64,000 nt of DNA, taken from the NCBI RefSeq assembly GCF_030504645.1, contig NZ_JAUKWQ010000001.1:1116001-1180000 (forward strand). The letters run 5' to 3'. The notes under the pieces were generated by a model that did no database searches, had not been told where the DNA came from, and was given only the letters and a program-made list of their open reading frames with translations. The DNA comes from Rhizobium oryzicola (lineage in GTDB: Bacteria > Pseudomonadota > Alphaproteobacteria > Rhizobiales > Rhizobiaceae). Position 1 is the first letter of the stretch. Every line of letters starts with the position of its first letter. Below, one piece after another: positions 26,400 through 35,835 of the stretch. The translations under genes and the position numbers were made by a program.

Positions 26400-27335
26400 A
26401 TGCATTCCCAACCGAACGATCCCCTGCGAGGGATCTCGATGAAAGTTCTTTCCGTTCTCGTCTTCGTGGGCATGCAGACTTGCATCAAATCTGCCGGTGA
26501 TGGCCTTCCCGCTGGGCAGATCACCTTCTATCGCTCAGCTTTCGCACTCGTGCCCATCATGGGCTACCTCGCCTTTCGTGGCGATCTGATCTCGGCCTTC
26601 CGCACCAGCAGCCCGTTCGGGCATTTGAAGCGTGGCTGTCTTGGCATCATCGCCATGGCCTGCGGATTTTTCGGACTGACCCATCTGCCGCTGCCGGATG
26701 CCATTGCCATTGGTTACGCTTCGCCGCTGATGGCGGTCGTCTTCGCAGCACTTTTTCTGAAAGAGAAGGTGCGCCTTTATCGCTGGACAGCCGTGGCGCT
26801 GGGCATTGCGGGCGTGCTAATCATCTCCTGGCCGAAGCTGACAATGTTCAACGAGGGTGGTCTTGGTTCTGAAGAGGCGGTTGGAGCGATCGCCGTGCTG
26901 CTCTCCGCTGTGATCGGCGGCATGGCCATGATCCAGACGCGGCAACTGGTGCGCACCGAAAAGACCGCGACGATCGTTTTATATTTTTCGATCACTGCCG
27001 CTCTATTCTCAACGCTGAGCCTGCCTTTCGGCTGGGCGGCCCTTGCGTGGGAAACGAAGGCCTTCCTCATCTGCTCAGGCTTCTTTGGCGGGCTGGGGCA
27101 GATTTTCTTGACGGAAAGCTATCGGCACGCGGACGTATCGACGGTTGCTCCCTTCGAGTATTCCTCGATCATCCTCGGGATCGCGATTGCCTATGTCTTG
27201 TTCGGAGAGGTCCCAACGGCCCCTATGCTGGTCGGAACAGCCATTACAGTATCCGCGGGAATCTTCATCATCTACCGCGAGCACCAGCTTGGGCTTGAAC
27301 GGAAGGCGGCACGCAAGGCTTCATCGCCAACCTGA
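26400..27335 (+). CDS. EamA/DMT-family membrane exporter
   Basis: This 311-residue protein has ten predicted helices in two EamA repeats. The first repeat contains DAIAIGYASPLMAVVFAALFLKEKV; the second contains VSTVAPFEYSSIILGIAIAYVLFGEVP, with the glutamate pattern of the family. Such proteins export metabolites or amino acids; the substrate is unknown. I kept ATG 26400 because the NDPLRGI segment before the first helix is common to relatives, although ATG 26439 has a better Shine-Dalgarno (GAGGG). Confidence 0.85.
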   Translation: MHSQPNDPLRGISMKVLSVLVFVGMQTCIKSAGDGLPAGQITFYRSAFALVPIMGYLAFRGDLISAFRTSSPFGHLKRGCLGIIAMACGFFGLTHLPLPDAIAIGYASPLMAVVFAALFLKEKVRLYRWTAVALGIAGVLIISWPKLTMFNEGGLGSEEAVGAIAVLLSAVIGGMAMIQTRQLVRTEKTATIVLYFSITAALFSTLSLPFGWAALAWETKAFLICSGFFGGLGQIFLTESYRHADVSTVAPFEYSSIILGIAIAYVLFGEVPTAPMLVGTAITVSAGIFIIYREHQLGLERKAARKASSPT

Positions 27336-27355
27336 AATCCATCGCAACTGAAGGA

Positions 27356-27493
27356 TCAGAGCGGGATCGCGGAGTTTGAAGACTCACCGTTGCTGGCTCT
27401 GGCCGAGGCCGAGCGCGCAAACTCGCGGCTCGCACGGATGGCGGAGCGGATGTGCCAGAAGTCTGTCTTGATCATGCGGATGGGATGGAACAT
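27356..27493 (-). CDS. Possible 45-residue basic small protein
   Basis: ATG 27493 is preceded by GGAGAG at 9 bases. The product (MFHPIRMIKTDFWH... ending ASNGESSNSAIPL) is basic in the middle and serine-rich at the end. It lies 26 bp behind the other small gene on the same strand, suggesting an operon. I do not recognise a family, and the frame may be fortuitous. The open frame extends upstream to 27781 but without a good start. Confidence 0.4.
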   Translation of the reverse strand: MFHPIRMIKTDFWHIRSAIRASREFARSASARASNGESSNSAIPL

Positions 27494-27519
27494 CGGCGCA
27501 TACTCTCCGTCGCTGTTAA

Positions 27520-27714
27520 TCAACGCTCGCGCAGGTCGGCAAAAACCATTGTCGGACGTGTCGAGAGGCCGCGGCGACCGAAGGAGCGTGCGGAAAGCTG
27601 CTCGTTGGTGACGGATCCAAAGCCGTGATAGCCTTGCGTCGAACGCGGAGAAAGGCCTGCAAGACGAAGTGTCTCGAAGCCGGAATGAATGGGACGAATG
27701 CGGGCCGTGGTCAT
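27520..27714 (-). CDS. Possible 64-residue small protein
   Basis: The frame starts MTTARIRPIHSGFETLRLAG and ends MVFADLRER; it is rich in Ser, Arg and Gly, with no signal peptide or membrane segment. CCAAGG, weaker than consensus, stands before the ATG. With the 45-residue frame behind it, it fills an otherwise empty 514-bp gap between the EamA exporter and the glycosylase gene. No family recognised. Confidence 0.45.
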   Translation of the reverse strand: MTTARIRPIHSGFETLRLAGLSPRSTQGYHGFGSVTNEQLSARSFGRRGLSTRPTMVFADLRER

Positions 27715-27849
27715 TGCCTTGGTTCCTTATTGATTCCTCCCAAGACACATCTAATATTGCATCGCAACATTCCGTTCGCAATGCGGTATAGCGCGCCGCT
27801 GCTATGCGCTAACAGCATGGCTCGATTCATAAAACTTTAATGATGACGC

Positions 27850-28716
27850 TCAAATGGGCAGGCGTTGGCGAAAAAGCAGCAGGTCCCGCCACGCCAGCGG
27901 CTTGTTCGCAGGTGCTGTCAGCAGATCTTGCGGATGAAAGCTCGCCAGTGCGGGCAGGCTATTCCCTCCAATCACAACCTCACGCCATTCTCCGCGTAGC
28001 GAAAAGATCGTGCCGTCCTCGCCCATGAAGAAGCGGGCAGCAAAATTCCCAAGTAACAGCAGGAGTTTCGGCTGCGCCAGAACGATCTGCCGCTCTATGA
28101 ACGGACGACATATGTCGATCTCGGCAGGCGAGGGAGTGCGGTTGCCCGGCGGCCGCCAGGGAACGGCATTGGTCAGCAGTGTATTGTCGCGCGAGAGGCC
28201 GATGGCGGCCAACATCTTGTCCAGGAGTTGCCCTTGCCGCCCGGAAAAGGGCGTTCCGTCGCGGTCATCTTCGGCAGAGGGCAGAGACCCGATCACCATC
28301 ACGCCGCTCGTTGCATTGCCTGAGGCAAAGACGGTGGAGCGCGCACCGTTCTTGAGATTGCAGCCGGTAAAGGCCTGCAGCACGCCTTTCAGTTCCTCCA
28401 GCGTCGCTGCACCTTCCGCTGCCTGACGCGCGGCGGCGGCAGCTTCCGCATCCGGTACCACGGCAGTTCCCGTCGATGCCGCCGGGCGAGGGGCAGGGGC
28501 TGTGCGAGATGTAGATTGCCTTGTCGAGCCGGCAGCTTGCGGAGACTGTTCCGCCTGCCGCTGCGGCTGGGCAATCCGTCTCTCTGCCTGCGCCGCAGCA
28601 AAGGCAGCTATGCGGTCGACTGGTTCGTCCTCCAGAAGCCACTCCACGCCTGCATCTGCATAGAAATGCAGAAGGGCAGACAATTCCTGCGCGGAGAGGT
28701 CGGGTGCGGAGATCAT
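27850..28716 (-). CDS. Uracil-DNA glycosylase-like protein (family 4-related, divergent)
   Basis: This 288-residue protein has a low-complexity Gln/Ala/Pro/Ser region (about 45-100) and then a uracil-DNA glycosylase fold: GCNLKNGARSTVFASGN, DRDGTPFSGRQGQLLD, TNAVPWRPPGNRTPS and ASFHPQDLL (His261). Active family-4 enzymes have GEAPG in the first loop; here it reads GSLPS (143-147), so the conserved glutamate is missing. Of the four Fe-S cysteines only Cys119 and Cys193 have obvious counterparts. It probably binds DNA in repair, but activity on uracil is uncertain. Confidence 0.8.
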   Translation of the reverse strand: MISAPDLSAQELSALLHFYADAGVEWLLEDEPVDRIAAFAAAQAERRIAQPQRQAEQSPQAAGSTRQSTSRTAPAPRPAASTGTAVVPDAEAAAAARQAAEGAATLEELKGVLQAFTGCNLKNGARSTVFASGNATSGVMVIGSLPSAEDDRDGTPFSGRQGQLLDKMLAAIGLSRDNTLLTNAVPWRPPGNRTPSPAEIDICRPFIERQIVLAQPKLLLLLGNFAARFFMGEDGTIFSLRGEWREVVIGGNSLPALASFHPQDLLTAPANKPLAWRDLLLFRQRLPI

Positions 28717-28765
28717 GCTTTCACCTTAAGTTCTCCGCATCGTCAGGGCAACTGCGGAGCCGCCG

Positions 28766-30061
28766 TCAGGCGGCCCAACGCGCGACATCTCCACTGTCTC
28801 CGATCAGCGCCAAGCCATGCGCGATGGAAAGAAGCTCGCCGCCGCTCTCGATGCGTCCAGCATCGAAGCGTCGCTCGAAAATCCGACGGACGGCTGGTAC
28901 GAAGGAGGTGCCGCCGGTGAGGAAGACTTTGTCCACATCCTGCGGTGGCGTGTTCGTCTTCGTCAGAACCTCATCGAGCGCGCCCTCGATGCGCGCCAAA
29001 TCGTCGGCAATCCAGCCTTCGAAGTCGGCGCGCTTGACGATCTTACGGCCCGCCTTGCCGAGAGGCGAGAAGTTGAACTCCGCCTCTTCCTGCATGGATA
29101 GCGCCATCTTGGTCGCAGAAATGGCCTGGTAGAGGGGATAGCCTTCATCGTGTTCGATCAGCTCGATGAAGAGTTCCAGCTTGTCCGGCTCCGTCGCAGA
29201 GCGCACGAGAGACTGCAGGTCCGCGAATTCACGGGTCGTCTTGAAGATCGACAGCTGGTTCCAGCGGCCGAAATTCGCGTAGTAGCCGGACGGAACTTCC
29301 AGCAACTTGCCGAAACTCTTGAAGTGGCTGCCCTTGCCGATTTCCGGAGAGACCAGATTGTCGATCATGCGGAAGTCGAAATGGTCGCCTGCGATCCCGA
29401 CGCCGGAATGGCCGATCGGGATTGCCTTCAGCTGACCGGCGCTGCGCTCGAAACGGATGAGCGAATAGTCGGTGGTGCCGCCGCCGAAATCGGCGACCAA
29501 TACATTGGCATCTCTTTCCAGCGTCTGGGCGAAGTAATAGGCCGCCGCGACGGGTTCGTAGACATAATGGATTTCCGGCAGCTCGAAGCGCGTCAGCGCT
29601 GCCTGATAGCGCTCCAGGGCCAGCTTCTCATCCGGATTACTGCCGGCGAAATGCACGGGACGGCCGACCACCAGACGCGAAATGTCCGACGGCCAGTGAT
29701 CACCCGCATAAGCCTTCAGCCTTCTCAGGAAGATCTCCATCAGATCCTCGAACTGCTGCTTGCGCGCGAAGACCACGGTTGCCTGGAAAGCCGCACTCGC
29801 CGCAAATGTCTTGATCGACTGCAGGAAGCGGCAATCGCCAGGGTTATCGATGAACATGCGGATGGCCGCCTGTCCGGCTTCCACCTTCAGCGCCTGCGCG
29901 CCGAGCGTTGCATCCTTCATGAAGGACAAGGCGGTGCGCATGCTGTCGCTGACGCCGGCACTGCTTTCGAACTGCATGGAATGTGTGGTCTGTTGGCCCG
30001 GGTAGGTAAGTGCCAGAACAGTGTTGGTCGTGCCAAAATCAAGCCCAAGCGCGCGGCTCAT
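28766..30061 (-). CDS. Hsp70-family protein of the YegD type
   Basis: This 431-residue protein has the actin/Hsp70 ATPase fold: phosphate-1 motif LGLDFGTTNT (about 5-14), phosphate-2 motif VADFGGGTTDYSL (about 195) and the adenosine motif VFLTGGTSFVPAV near the C-terminus. It lacks the substrate-binding domain of DnaK, as YegD does, so it is a chaperone-like ATPase of unknown client. ATG 30061 is preferred over upstream codons because AAGGAG lies 6 bases before it and the ATPase begins there. It is divergent from the next gene, with 218 bp between them. Confidence 0.88.
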   Translation of the reverse strand: MSRALGLDFGTTNTVLALTYPGQQTTHSMQFESSAGVSDSMRTALSFMKDATLGAQALKVEAGQAAIRMFIDNPGDCRFLQSIKTFAASAAFQATVVFARKQQFEDLMEIFLRRLKAYAGDHWPSDISRLVVGRPVHFAGSNPDEKLALERYQAALTRFELPEIHYVYEPVAAAYYFAQTLERDANVLVADFGGGTTDYSLIRFERSAGQLKAIPIGHSGVGIAGDHFDFRMIDNLVSPEIGKGSHFKSFGKLLEVPSGYYANFGRWNQLSIFKTTREFADLQSLVRSATEPDKLELFIELIEHDEGYPLYQAISATKMALSMQEEAEFNFSPLGKAGRKIVKRADFEGWIADDLARIEGALDEVLTKTNTPPQDVDKVFLTGGTSFVPAVRRIFERRFDAGRIESGGELLSIAHGLALIGDSGDVARWAA

Positions 30062-30279
30062 GGCATGCTCCTTTAAATCAATATCGTGCTGATGCTGGCA
30101 GAGACGCAATGTCTCCGGCATGAAATACGAAAGCTTCTTGCGAAGCCCGAATGATGGGGAGCGCTCCGTTCGCATACTCGGCGCCGAATGGCAAGCGAAA
30201 GGCGGGGCAGAGTGGAAGGAGGCTGATTTCCGCCACGATTGCACGGGACGAAGAAGCAGGATTTCGCCAGAGGAAGCTC

Positions 30280-31308
30280 ATGACGTCACGCTATCGCTCC
30301 GTTCTCTTCTCCTTGTTCCTCGTAACGCTTTCCACGTCCGCCTCTGCGGCAGCTCTCTGTCAGGCACCTCCGCCCTCGGCCCTGAAAGGATTGAACGCTG
30401 CCATCAAGAAGGATGCGGCTGCGCAATCGCGTGCCATGCCTATCGTGCATGCGGAAGGAACGCTTCCGCATCAGGGTATCTACGACCAGAGCCGGGAGGC
30501 GCAGAAGGACTGGGTCGTCGTCTTCAATGCCGCCATGCTTTGGCGCGGTGAGCATAAGCCGGAGGACCTGACGCTCGCATCCCGCCTGCTGGCGGACTGG
30601 GCGAAGGTTTACCGGCCAAGCTTCAACCCGATCGATGAAACCGGACTTGATCGTTACATCGCAGCCTTTGATCTCATCCGTGACGATCTCGACCCGCAGG
30701 TGCGGAAGAGTGCAGGTGATTTCATTCAAGCGCTGACCACGGGCTACCTTCAGCGCATGGAAAGGGATTTCCGCGCCGACAAAGGAACCTGGGTGAACAA
30801 CTGGAACTCCCACCGGGTGAAGCTCGTCACCATGGGGGCGGCCGTGCTGCAGGACGGACATCTCTGGGATCGTGCGCGCCAGCAATTCATCGCGCAACTG
30901 GGCCACAATATCCAGAAGGACGGCAGTGTCATGGATTTCCATGAGCGCGATGCGTTGCATTATGTCGTCTATGATCTGGAGCCACTGACGACCGCCGCTA
31001 TGGTGGCCAAGGGCAGGGGCGAGGATTGGCTGCATCTCAACAAGCAGGGCGTCAGTATTGCGCATGCTCTCGACTGGCTGGTTCCCTATGCAACGGGGCA
31101 GCAGGCGCATGAGGAATTCGTGAATTCGAAGGTGAAATTCGACGCTGCGCGCCGTAATGCCGGCATGTCCGGGTTCGGTGGCCCCTGGGATCGCAAGGGT
31201 GCTGCTGCCTTGTTCGGCATGGCTGCGCAACTTGATCCGCGTTATCGACCGGTCGCGGATTCCCTTGGGCCGTCCAAGGGCTGGACCTCACTCTGCTTCG
31301 GTGGGTGA
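30280..31308 (+). CDS. Alginate lyase family protein (PL5-like), exported
   Basis: This 342-residue protein has a signal peptide (cleavage about residue 24) and an alpha/alpha-toroid-type domain. NNWNSHR (173-179) corresponds to the NNHxYW catalytic region of PL5 lyases and RDALHYVVYDLEPL (223-236) to their RxLHYHNFALEPL segment. Catalytic-type Asn, His, Arg and Tyr are thus present. AGGAAG precedes ATG 30280. The natural polymer is unknown; rhizobia make several uronic-acid polysaccharides. It is followed by a bidirectional terminator. Confidence 0.8.
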   Translation: MTSRYRSVLFSLFLVTLSTSASAAALCQAPPPSALKGLNAAIKKDAAAQSRAMPIVHAEGTLPHQGIYDQSREAQKDWVVVFNAAMLWRGEHKPEDLTLASRLLADWAKVYRPSFNPIDETGLDRYIAAFDLIRDDLDPQVRKSAGDFIQALTTGYLQRMERDFRADKGTWVNNWNSHRVKLVTMGAAVLQDGHLWDRARQQFIAQLGHNIQKDGSVMDFHERDALHYVVYDLEPLTTAAMVAKGRGEDWLHLNKQGVSIAHALDWLVPYATGQQAHEEFVNSKVKFDAARRNAGMSGFGGPWDRKGAAALFGMAAQLDPRYRPVADSLGPSKGWTSLCFGG

Positions 31309-31325
31309 AGCTTTCTATGCCAAAA

Positions 31326-31365
31326 CAAAAACCCCTCGGAGCAACGGTCCGAGAGGTTGTTTTTA
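31326..31365. terminator. Bidirectional terminator between the lyase gene and the RND pump
   Basis: CTCGGA and TCCGAG, extended by flanking pairs, form a stem around GCAACGG, with AAAAA upstream and TTTTT downstream. It can therefore act for both converging genes. Confidence 0.8.
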
Positions 31366-31381
31366 GAGAAGGGCGCCGCCG

Positions 31382-34300
31382 TTATTCCGCAGCGGCTGCC
31401 GGTGCATGCGGCCCGGACTGCACGTTGGCTGCTTCGTGGCTGTCCTTCCGGCGGAACAGGCGGGCGATGCCTTTGCCGAGGCGGTCCATCTCCACGAAGA
31501 TGACCGGCGTGATGAACAGCGTCAGCAGCTGCGACACGAGCAGACCGCCAACGACGGCGATACCGAGCGGCTGGCGAAGCTCCGAGCTTGCGCCTGAGCC
31601 GAGCGCGATCGGAAGAGCACCGAGCAGCGCGCAGAAGGTGGTCATCATGATCGGCCGGAAACGGCGCACGCAGGCTTCGTGAATGGCCGCTGCCGTGGTT
31701 TCACCATGGTCGCGGATCAGTTCGACCGCGACGTCAATCATCATGATGGCATTCTTCTTGACGATACCGATCAGCATCAGCAGGCCGATGAGCGCGATGA
31801 TCGACATGTCGAACTTCATGATCCAGAGAGCTGCCAGCGCACCAAAGGCTGCCGCCGGAAGACCGGACAGAATGGTAAGCGGATGCACGAAGCTCTCATA
31901 CAGCACGCCCAGCACCACATAGATGGTGAGAACGGCAGCGAGGATCAGGATGCCGGTATTGCCCTGGCTCTGCTGGAAGATGGCAGCCGTACCGCCATAG
32001 GTCGTGAAGACGTCGCTGGGAACGCCGATATCACGCTTGATCTCGTCGACGCGGGCTGTTGCCTGGCTGAGCGACACACCTTCCGGCAGGTTGAACGACA
32101 CCGTGGTCGACACGAGCTGACCCGTCTGGTTCACAGTGACCGGAGAATTGCGGCGTTCGACCTTGGCGAAGTTCGATAGCGGAACCAGCGTGTTGCTCTT
32201 GGAAGAGAGAACGTTGATATCGCGCAGGAACTCGTCGTTCCATGGCTTGCTCTTGTCGAATTCGACAATGACGTCATAGCTGTCGCCCGTCGACTGGATC
32301 TGCGCCGCCGTATAACCGCCGAACGCCATTTCCAGCGTCTTGCGCAGTTGGTCGTTCGTGATGCCGTAGGCGGCTGCCTTTTCCGTATCCAGAACGATGG
32401 TTGCGGCGATCGCGTTGTTCTGCGCGTCGGTCGTCACGTCGGTGAAAAGGCCGTCGCTGCGCATGGCGGCGAGCAGCTTGTTTGACCATTCGTTGGTCAT
32501 GTCGCTGCTGAGGGCCTGAACGACCAGCTGATATTGGCTGGCAGTGTTGCGGCCACCGAAACGAAGGCTCTGCTGCGGCGTAATGAAGGTCTTGATGCCG
32601 GCAACACGCGCCGTGGCGCGGCGCAGTTCGTCGATCGTTTGGGCAAGCGGTGGCCGCTCGTCCTTATCCTTCAGCTCCACAAACATTGTGCCGTTGTTCA
32701 GCGGGTTTCGGGCATTGCCGCCGACCGTCGAGGTCACATGCTTGACCGCCTCGTTCTTGCCGATGATGGCAGCCACCTGGGCCTGAAGGTCGCGCATGGC
32801 CTCGTAAGAGATGTCTTCGCGTGCACGGGTCGAGATCGACAGGCGACCGATATCTTCCTGCGGGAAGAAGCTGGCGGGCAGGGAGTGGAACAGCCAGCCC
32901 GAAGCAGCGACCGAACCGAGAAAGCTCATCAAAACGATGAATCGGTGGCGTAAGCACCAACGGACCGAACGGTCGTACCCACGAAGTGTCCAATCGAACC
33001 CGGCATTGAACCAGCGGATGATCATCGGCGGGCGGCCGGAATGCGACGACAGGCGAGAGCCGAGCATCGGCGTCACCGTCAGCGAAACAACCGCAGACGA
33101 TAGGATGGCAAGCGTGACGACCATGCCGAACTCGTTCAGCAGGCGACCGACGACGCCACCCATCAGCAGGATGGGAATGAACACGGCGACCAGCGAGATC
33201 GACATGGACATGATGGTGTAGCTGACTTCCGCAGCGCCCTTGAGAGCGGCCTCCCGCATCGGAAGACCCTCTTCGTGCAGACGAAGGATGTTTTCCAGCA
33301 TGACGATGGCATCGTCCACCACAAGGCCGACGGATAGGGTCAGCCCGAGCAACGAAATGTTGTCGATACTATATCCCATCACATACATCGCGCCAAAGGT
33401 GGCGATGAGCGATAAAGGTACCGCAAGCCCCGGGATAACGGTTGCCATCAGGTGGCCGGTGAAGAGATAGATCACCAGCACCACCAGCACGATCGTGAGG
33501 ATCAGCGTGAACTGGACGTCGTTAATGGACTCCTTGATCGCCGTGGAAGCGTCATTCATGACGTTGATCTTCACCGAAGGCGGCAGCTGCGCTTTCAGGG
33601 CTGGCAGCTTGTCCTTGATGAGATTGACGACCTCGACCGTATTGGCATCCGGCTGGCGCTGAACGGCCAGAACGATCGCCTGCTTGCCGTCATACCAGCT
33701 GCCTGCATCCAGGTTTTCAACGCTGTCTTGAACATTGGCAACATCGCCCAGATGGATCGGTGCGTCATTCTTGGTGGTAATCACCAGGGTCTTGAACTGA
33801 TCGGCATTGGTGCGCTGTGTCTTGGCATCGATGGTCAGACGCTGCGACTGGTTCTGCAAAGCGCCAACCGGCACCTGGCTATTGGCGCTCGCAATCGCAT
33901 TTGTCAGCGTGTCGACACCGATGCCGCGGGCTTCAAGCTGGGAGGGATCGACTTCCACACGCACAGCATAGGTCTGCGCACCATAGACGGAGACTTCCGC
34001 AACGCCAGACAGGGTCGAGAGAAGCGGCGAGACGACGTCTTCCGCGATTTCGTCAACCTTGCTGCGCGGCAGCTCGTCGCTGTTGATAGCAAGCAGCAGG
34101 ATGGGCGCATCGGCCGGGTTCGTCTTTCGATAGCTCGGCGTCGTCGTCATGTTGCTGGGCAACTGACGGGTTGCGCGCGAGATTGCCGCCTGCACGTCCG
34201 CCGCGGCCGCGTCGATATCGCGGTTCAGATCGAACTGCAGCACGATCGACGTGTTGCCGAGCGAATTGCTGGAGCTGATTTCGGAAACACCAGGAATGGT

Positions 34301-34513
34301 CTGAAACTGCTTGATGAGCGGTGTAGCAACCGAGGTTGCCATGGTTTCCGGCGAAGCGCCTGAAAGTGCTGCGGAAACGTTGATGGTCGGAAAATCGACC
34401 TTCGGAAGAGCTGAGACCGGCAGAAGGCGGTAACCGGCAAGACCGGCCAGCACAAGTCCGATGGCAAGAAGCGTCGTCGCGACGGGGCGATTGATGCAAA
34501 ATGCAGGGATCAT
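31382..34513 (-). CDS. RND efflux pump inner-membrane transporter (HAE1 family, MdtB/C-like)
   Basis: This 1043-residue protein has 12 helices, two large periplasmic loops and the helix-4 proton-relay segment SVGLVVDDAIVMLENI with its two aspartates. The N-terminus (FCINRPVATTLLAIGLVLAG) is typical of MdtB/MdtC. It would expel drugs, bile-like compounds or plant phenolics using the proton gradient, with the adaptor encoded upstream (4-bp overlap) and an outer-membrane channel from elsewhere. A short C-terminal tail after the last helix is Ala-rich. No regulator gene lies beside it. Confidence 0.95.
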   Translation of the reverse strand: MIPAFCINRPVATTLLAIGLVLAGLAGYRLLPVSALPKVDFPTINVSAALSGASPETMATSVATPLIKQFQTIPGVSEISSSNSLGNTSIVLQFDLNRDIDAAAADVQAAISRATRQLPSNMTTTPSYRKTNPADAPILLLAINSDELPRSKVDEIAEDVVSPLLSTLSGVAEVSVYGAQTYAVRVEVDPSQLEARGIGVDTLTNAIASANSQVPVGALQNQSQRLTIDAKTQRTNADQFKTLVITTKNDAPIHLGDVANVQDSVENLDAGSWYDGKQAIVLAVQRQPDANTVEVVNLIKDKLPALKAQLPPSVKINVMNDASTAIKESINDVQFTLILTIVLVVLVIYLFTGHLMATVIPGLAVPLSLIATFGAMYVMGYSIDNISLLGLTLSVGLVVDDAIVMLENILRLHEEGLPMREAALKGAAEVSYTIMSMSISLVAVFIPILLMGGVVGRLLNEFGMVVTLAILSSAVVSLTVTPMLGSRLSSHSGRPPMIIRWFNAGFDWTLRGYDRSVRWCLRHRFIVLMSFLGSVAASGWLFHSLPASFFPQEDIGRLSISTRAREDISYEAMRDLQAQVAAIIGKNEAVKHVTSTVGGNARNPLNNGTMFVELKDKDERPPLAQTIDELRRATARVAGIKTFITPQQSLRFGGRNTASQYQLVVQALSSDMTNEWSNKLLAAMRSDGLFTDVTTDAQNNAIAATIVLDTEKAAAYGITNDQLRKTLEMAFGGYTAAQIQSTGDSYDVIVEFDKSKPWNDEFLRDINVLSSKSNTLVPLSNFAKVERRNSPVTVNQTGQLVSTTVSFNLPEGVSLSQATARVDEIKRDIGVPSDVFTTYGGTAAIFQQSQGNTGILILAAVLTIYVVLGVLYESFVHPLTILSGLPAAAFGALAALWIMKFDMSIIALIGLLMLIGIVKKNAIMMIDVAVELIRDHGETTAAAIHEACVRRFRPIMMTTFCALLGALPIALGSGASSELRQPLGIAVVGGLLVSQLLTLFITPVIFVEMDRLGKGIARLFRRKDSHEAANVQSGPHAPAAAAE

Positions 34514-35835
34514 GGCTTGGCAGCTCCCTCAATCGGCAGATTGGCTGCCACCTTCTCAGCGCCTGCAAACTGCTCGATGACCGACTGGCCGTTGGCGAGC
34601 TGCACCTGACCCTCGACGACGATGTGATCGCCCTCGTTCAGACCACTTGCAATCGCTGTCATGTCGCCATTGGCGCGGGCAACCTTGACCTTCGTCGCAT
34701 GGACCTTCTTGTCGGCATCGACCGTATAGACGAAGAAGCCGTCATTGCCCGGACGTACTGCAACGGTTGGTACCACGATGTTGCGGTCATTGGTTGTGAA
34801 ATGAGCCGTCACGTTGACGCTCTGGCCGGGCCAGAGGGTGCCCTTGTCGTTCTTGAATTCGGCTTTGGCCGAGACAGTACCGGAATTCTGGTCGACCGCA
34901 TTGTCGAAGAAGGTCAGCGTACCGCGATCGGCAACGCCACCTGTTGCAGATGGATCCGCGTCGACCGGTGCCTTGCTGCGCAGACCTTCATGCAGCTGCG
35001 GCAGATAACGCTGCGACAAGCGGAATTGAACGTAGATCGGATCATACTTGGTAATGGTAACGATCGTGGCGCCAGCACTCACATAAGCGCCGGGGCTCAC
35101 CATGATATCACCCAGGCGACCGTTATACGGCGCGCGAATTTCCATGTGCTCCAGAGCGACCATGTCAGAGGCGAGCGTTGCCTTGTCGGCATCCACCTTG
35201 GCGGCAGCAGAGTCCCGCGCGGCCTTCGTCTGCTCGTAGGTCTGTTGAGATTGCGCGTTCTGCTTCACCAGAGTTTCAGCGCGCTGGAAAGAGGCTTCAT
35301 ATTGAGCAAGGCTTGCCTCGTCGGCAGCGATATTGGCCTTGTCTTTGTTGACAGCAGCTAGGGCTGCGCGATCATCTAGCTTTGCGATCAAATCGCCGAT
35401 CTTGATCTCCTGGCCATCCCGGGCAATGACCTCCATCACAAGGCCCTGCTGCAGTGCGGCAATCGTCGTCGTATCGGCGGCCTGCGCCCAGCCCGTCGCC
35501 GTCACGTCCATGGGAAGCGTTGCAAGGCTTGCTGGGATCGTCTTCACCGTTGCCGGACCGCCGCCGCGGCGCGCACCACCCTGGCCCTGTGCACCACCCT
35601 GGCCCTGACGCTGCTGCCCATTTTCAGCGGTTTGCGCCTGGCCAGCACCCTGATTGCCGCCTTTCCGCCGCTCGCCTGCGGGTGCACCGTCAGTCTGTGC
35701 AACAGCCTTGCCGTCTGCGTGGATGTAATCCTTCACATACGGAACTTGATCCAGGTAAGGAATCTTGTCGCGATAATACCAGCCGCCGGCGGCGGCGATC
35801 GCGAGGATGCTGGCTGCAGTCCAGAAGGTCTTCAT
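34510..35835 (-). CDS. RND efflux periplasmic adaptor (HlyD/MFP family)
   Basis: This 441-residue adaptor has an N-terminal helix, a Gly/Gln-rich low-complexity linker (about 49-94), a barrel-sandwich domain (GLVMEVIARDGQEIKIGDLIAKLDDR, RAPYNGRLGDIMVSPGAYVSAG), a helical hairpin (about 145-205) and a C-terminal membrane-proximal domain. It bridges the inner-membrane pump and the outer-membrane channel. ATG 35835 is chosen because the helix follows directly; the Shine-Dalgarno is weak. It is first in the operon, with the pump gene overlapping it. Confidence 0.92.
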   Translation of the reverse strand: MKTFWTAASILAIAAAGGWYYRDKIPYLDQVPYVKDYIHADGKAVAQTDGAPAGERRKGGNQGAGQAQTAENGQQRQGQGGAQGQGGARRGGGPATVKTIPASLATLPMDVTATGWAQAADTTTIAALQQGLVMEVIARDGQEIKIGDLIAKLDDRAALAAVNKDKANIAADEASLAQYEASFQRAETLVKQNAQSQQTYEQTKAARDSAAAKVDADKATLASDMVALEHMEIRAPYNGRLGDIMVSPGAYVSAGATIVTITKYDPIYVQFRLSQRYLPQLHEGLRSKAPVDADPSATGGVADRGTLTFFDNAVDQNSGTVSAKAEFKNDKGTLWPGQSVNVTAHFTTNDRNIVVPTVAVRPGNDGFFVYTVDADKKVHATKVKVARANGDMTAIASGLNEGDHIVVEGQVQLANGQSVIEQFAGAEKVAANLPIEGAAKP

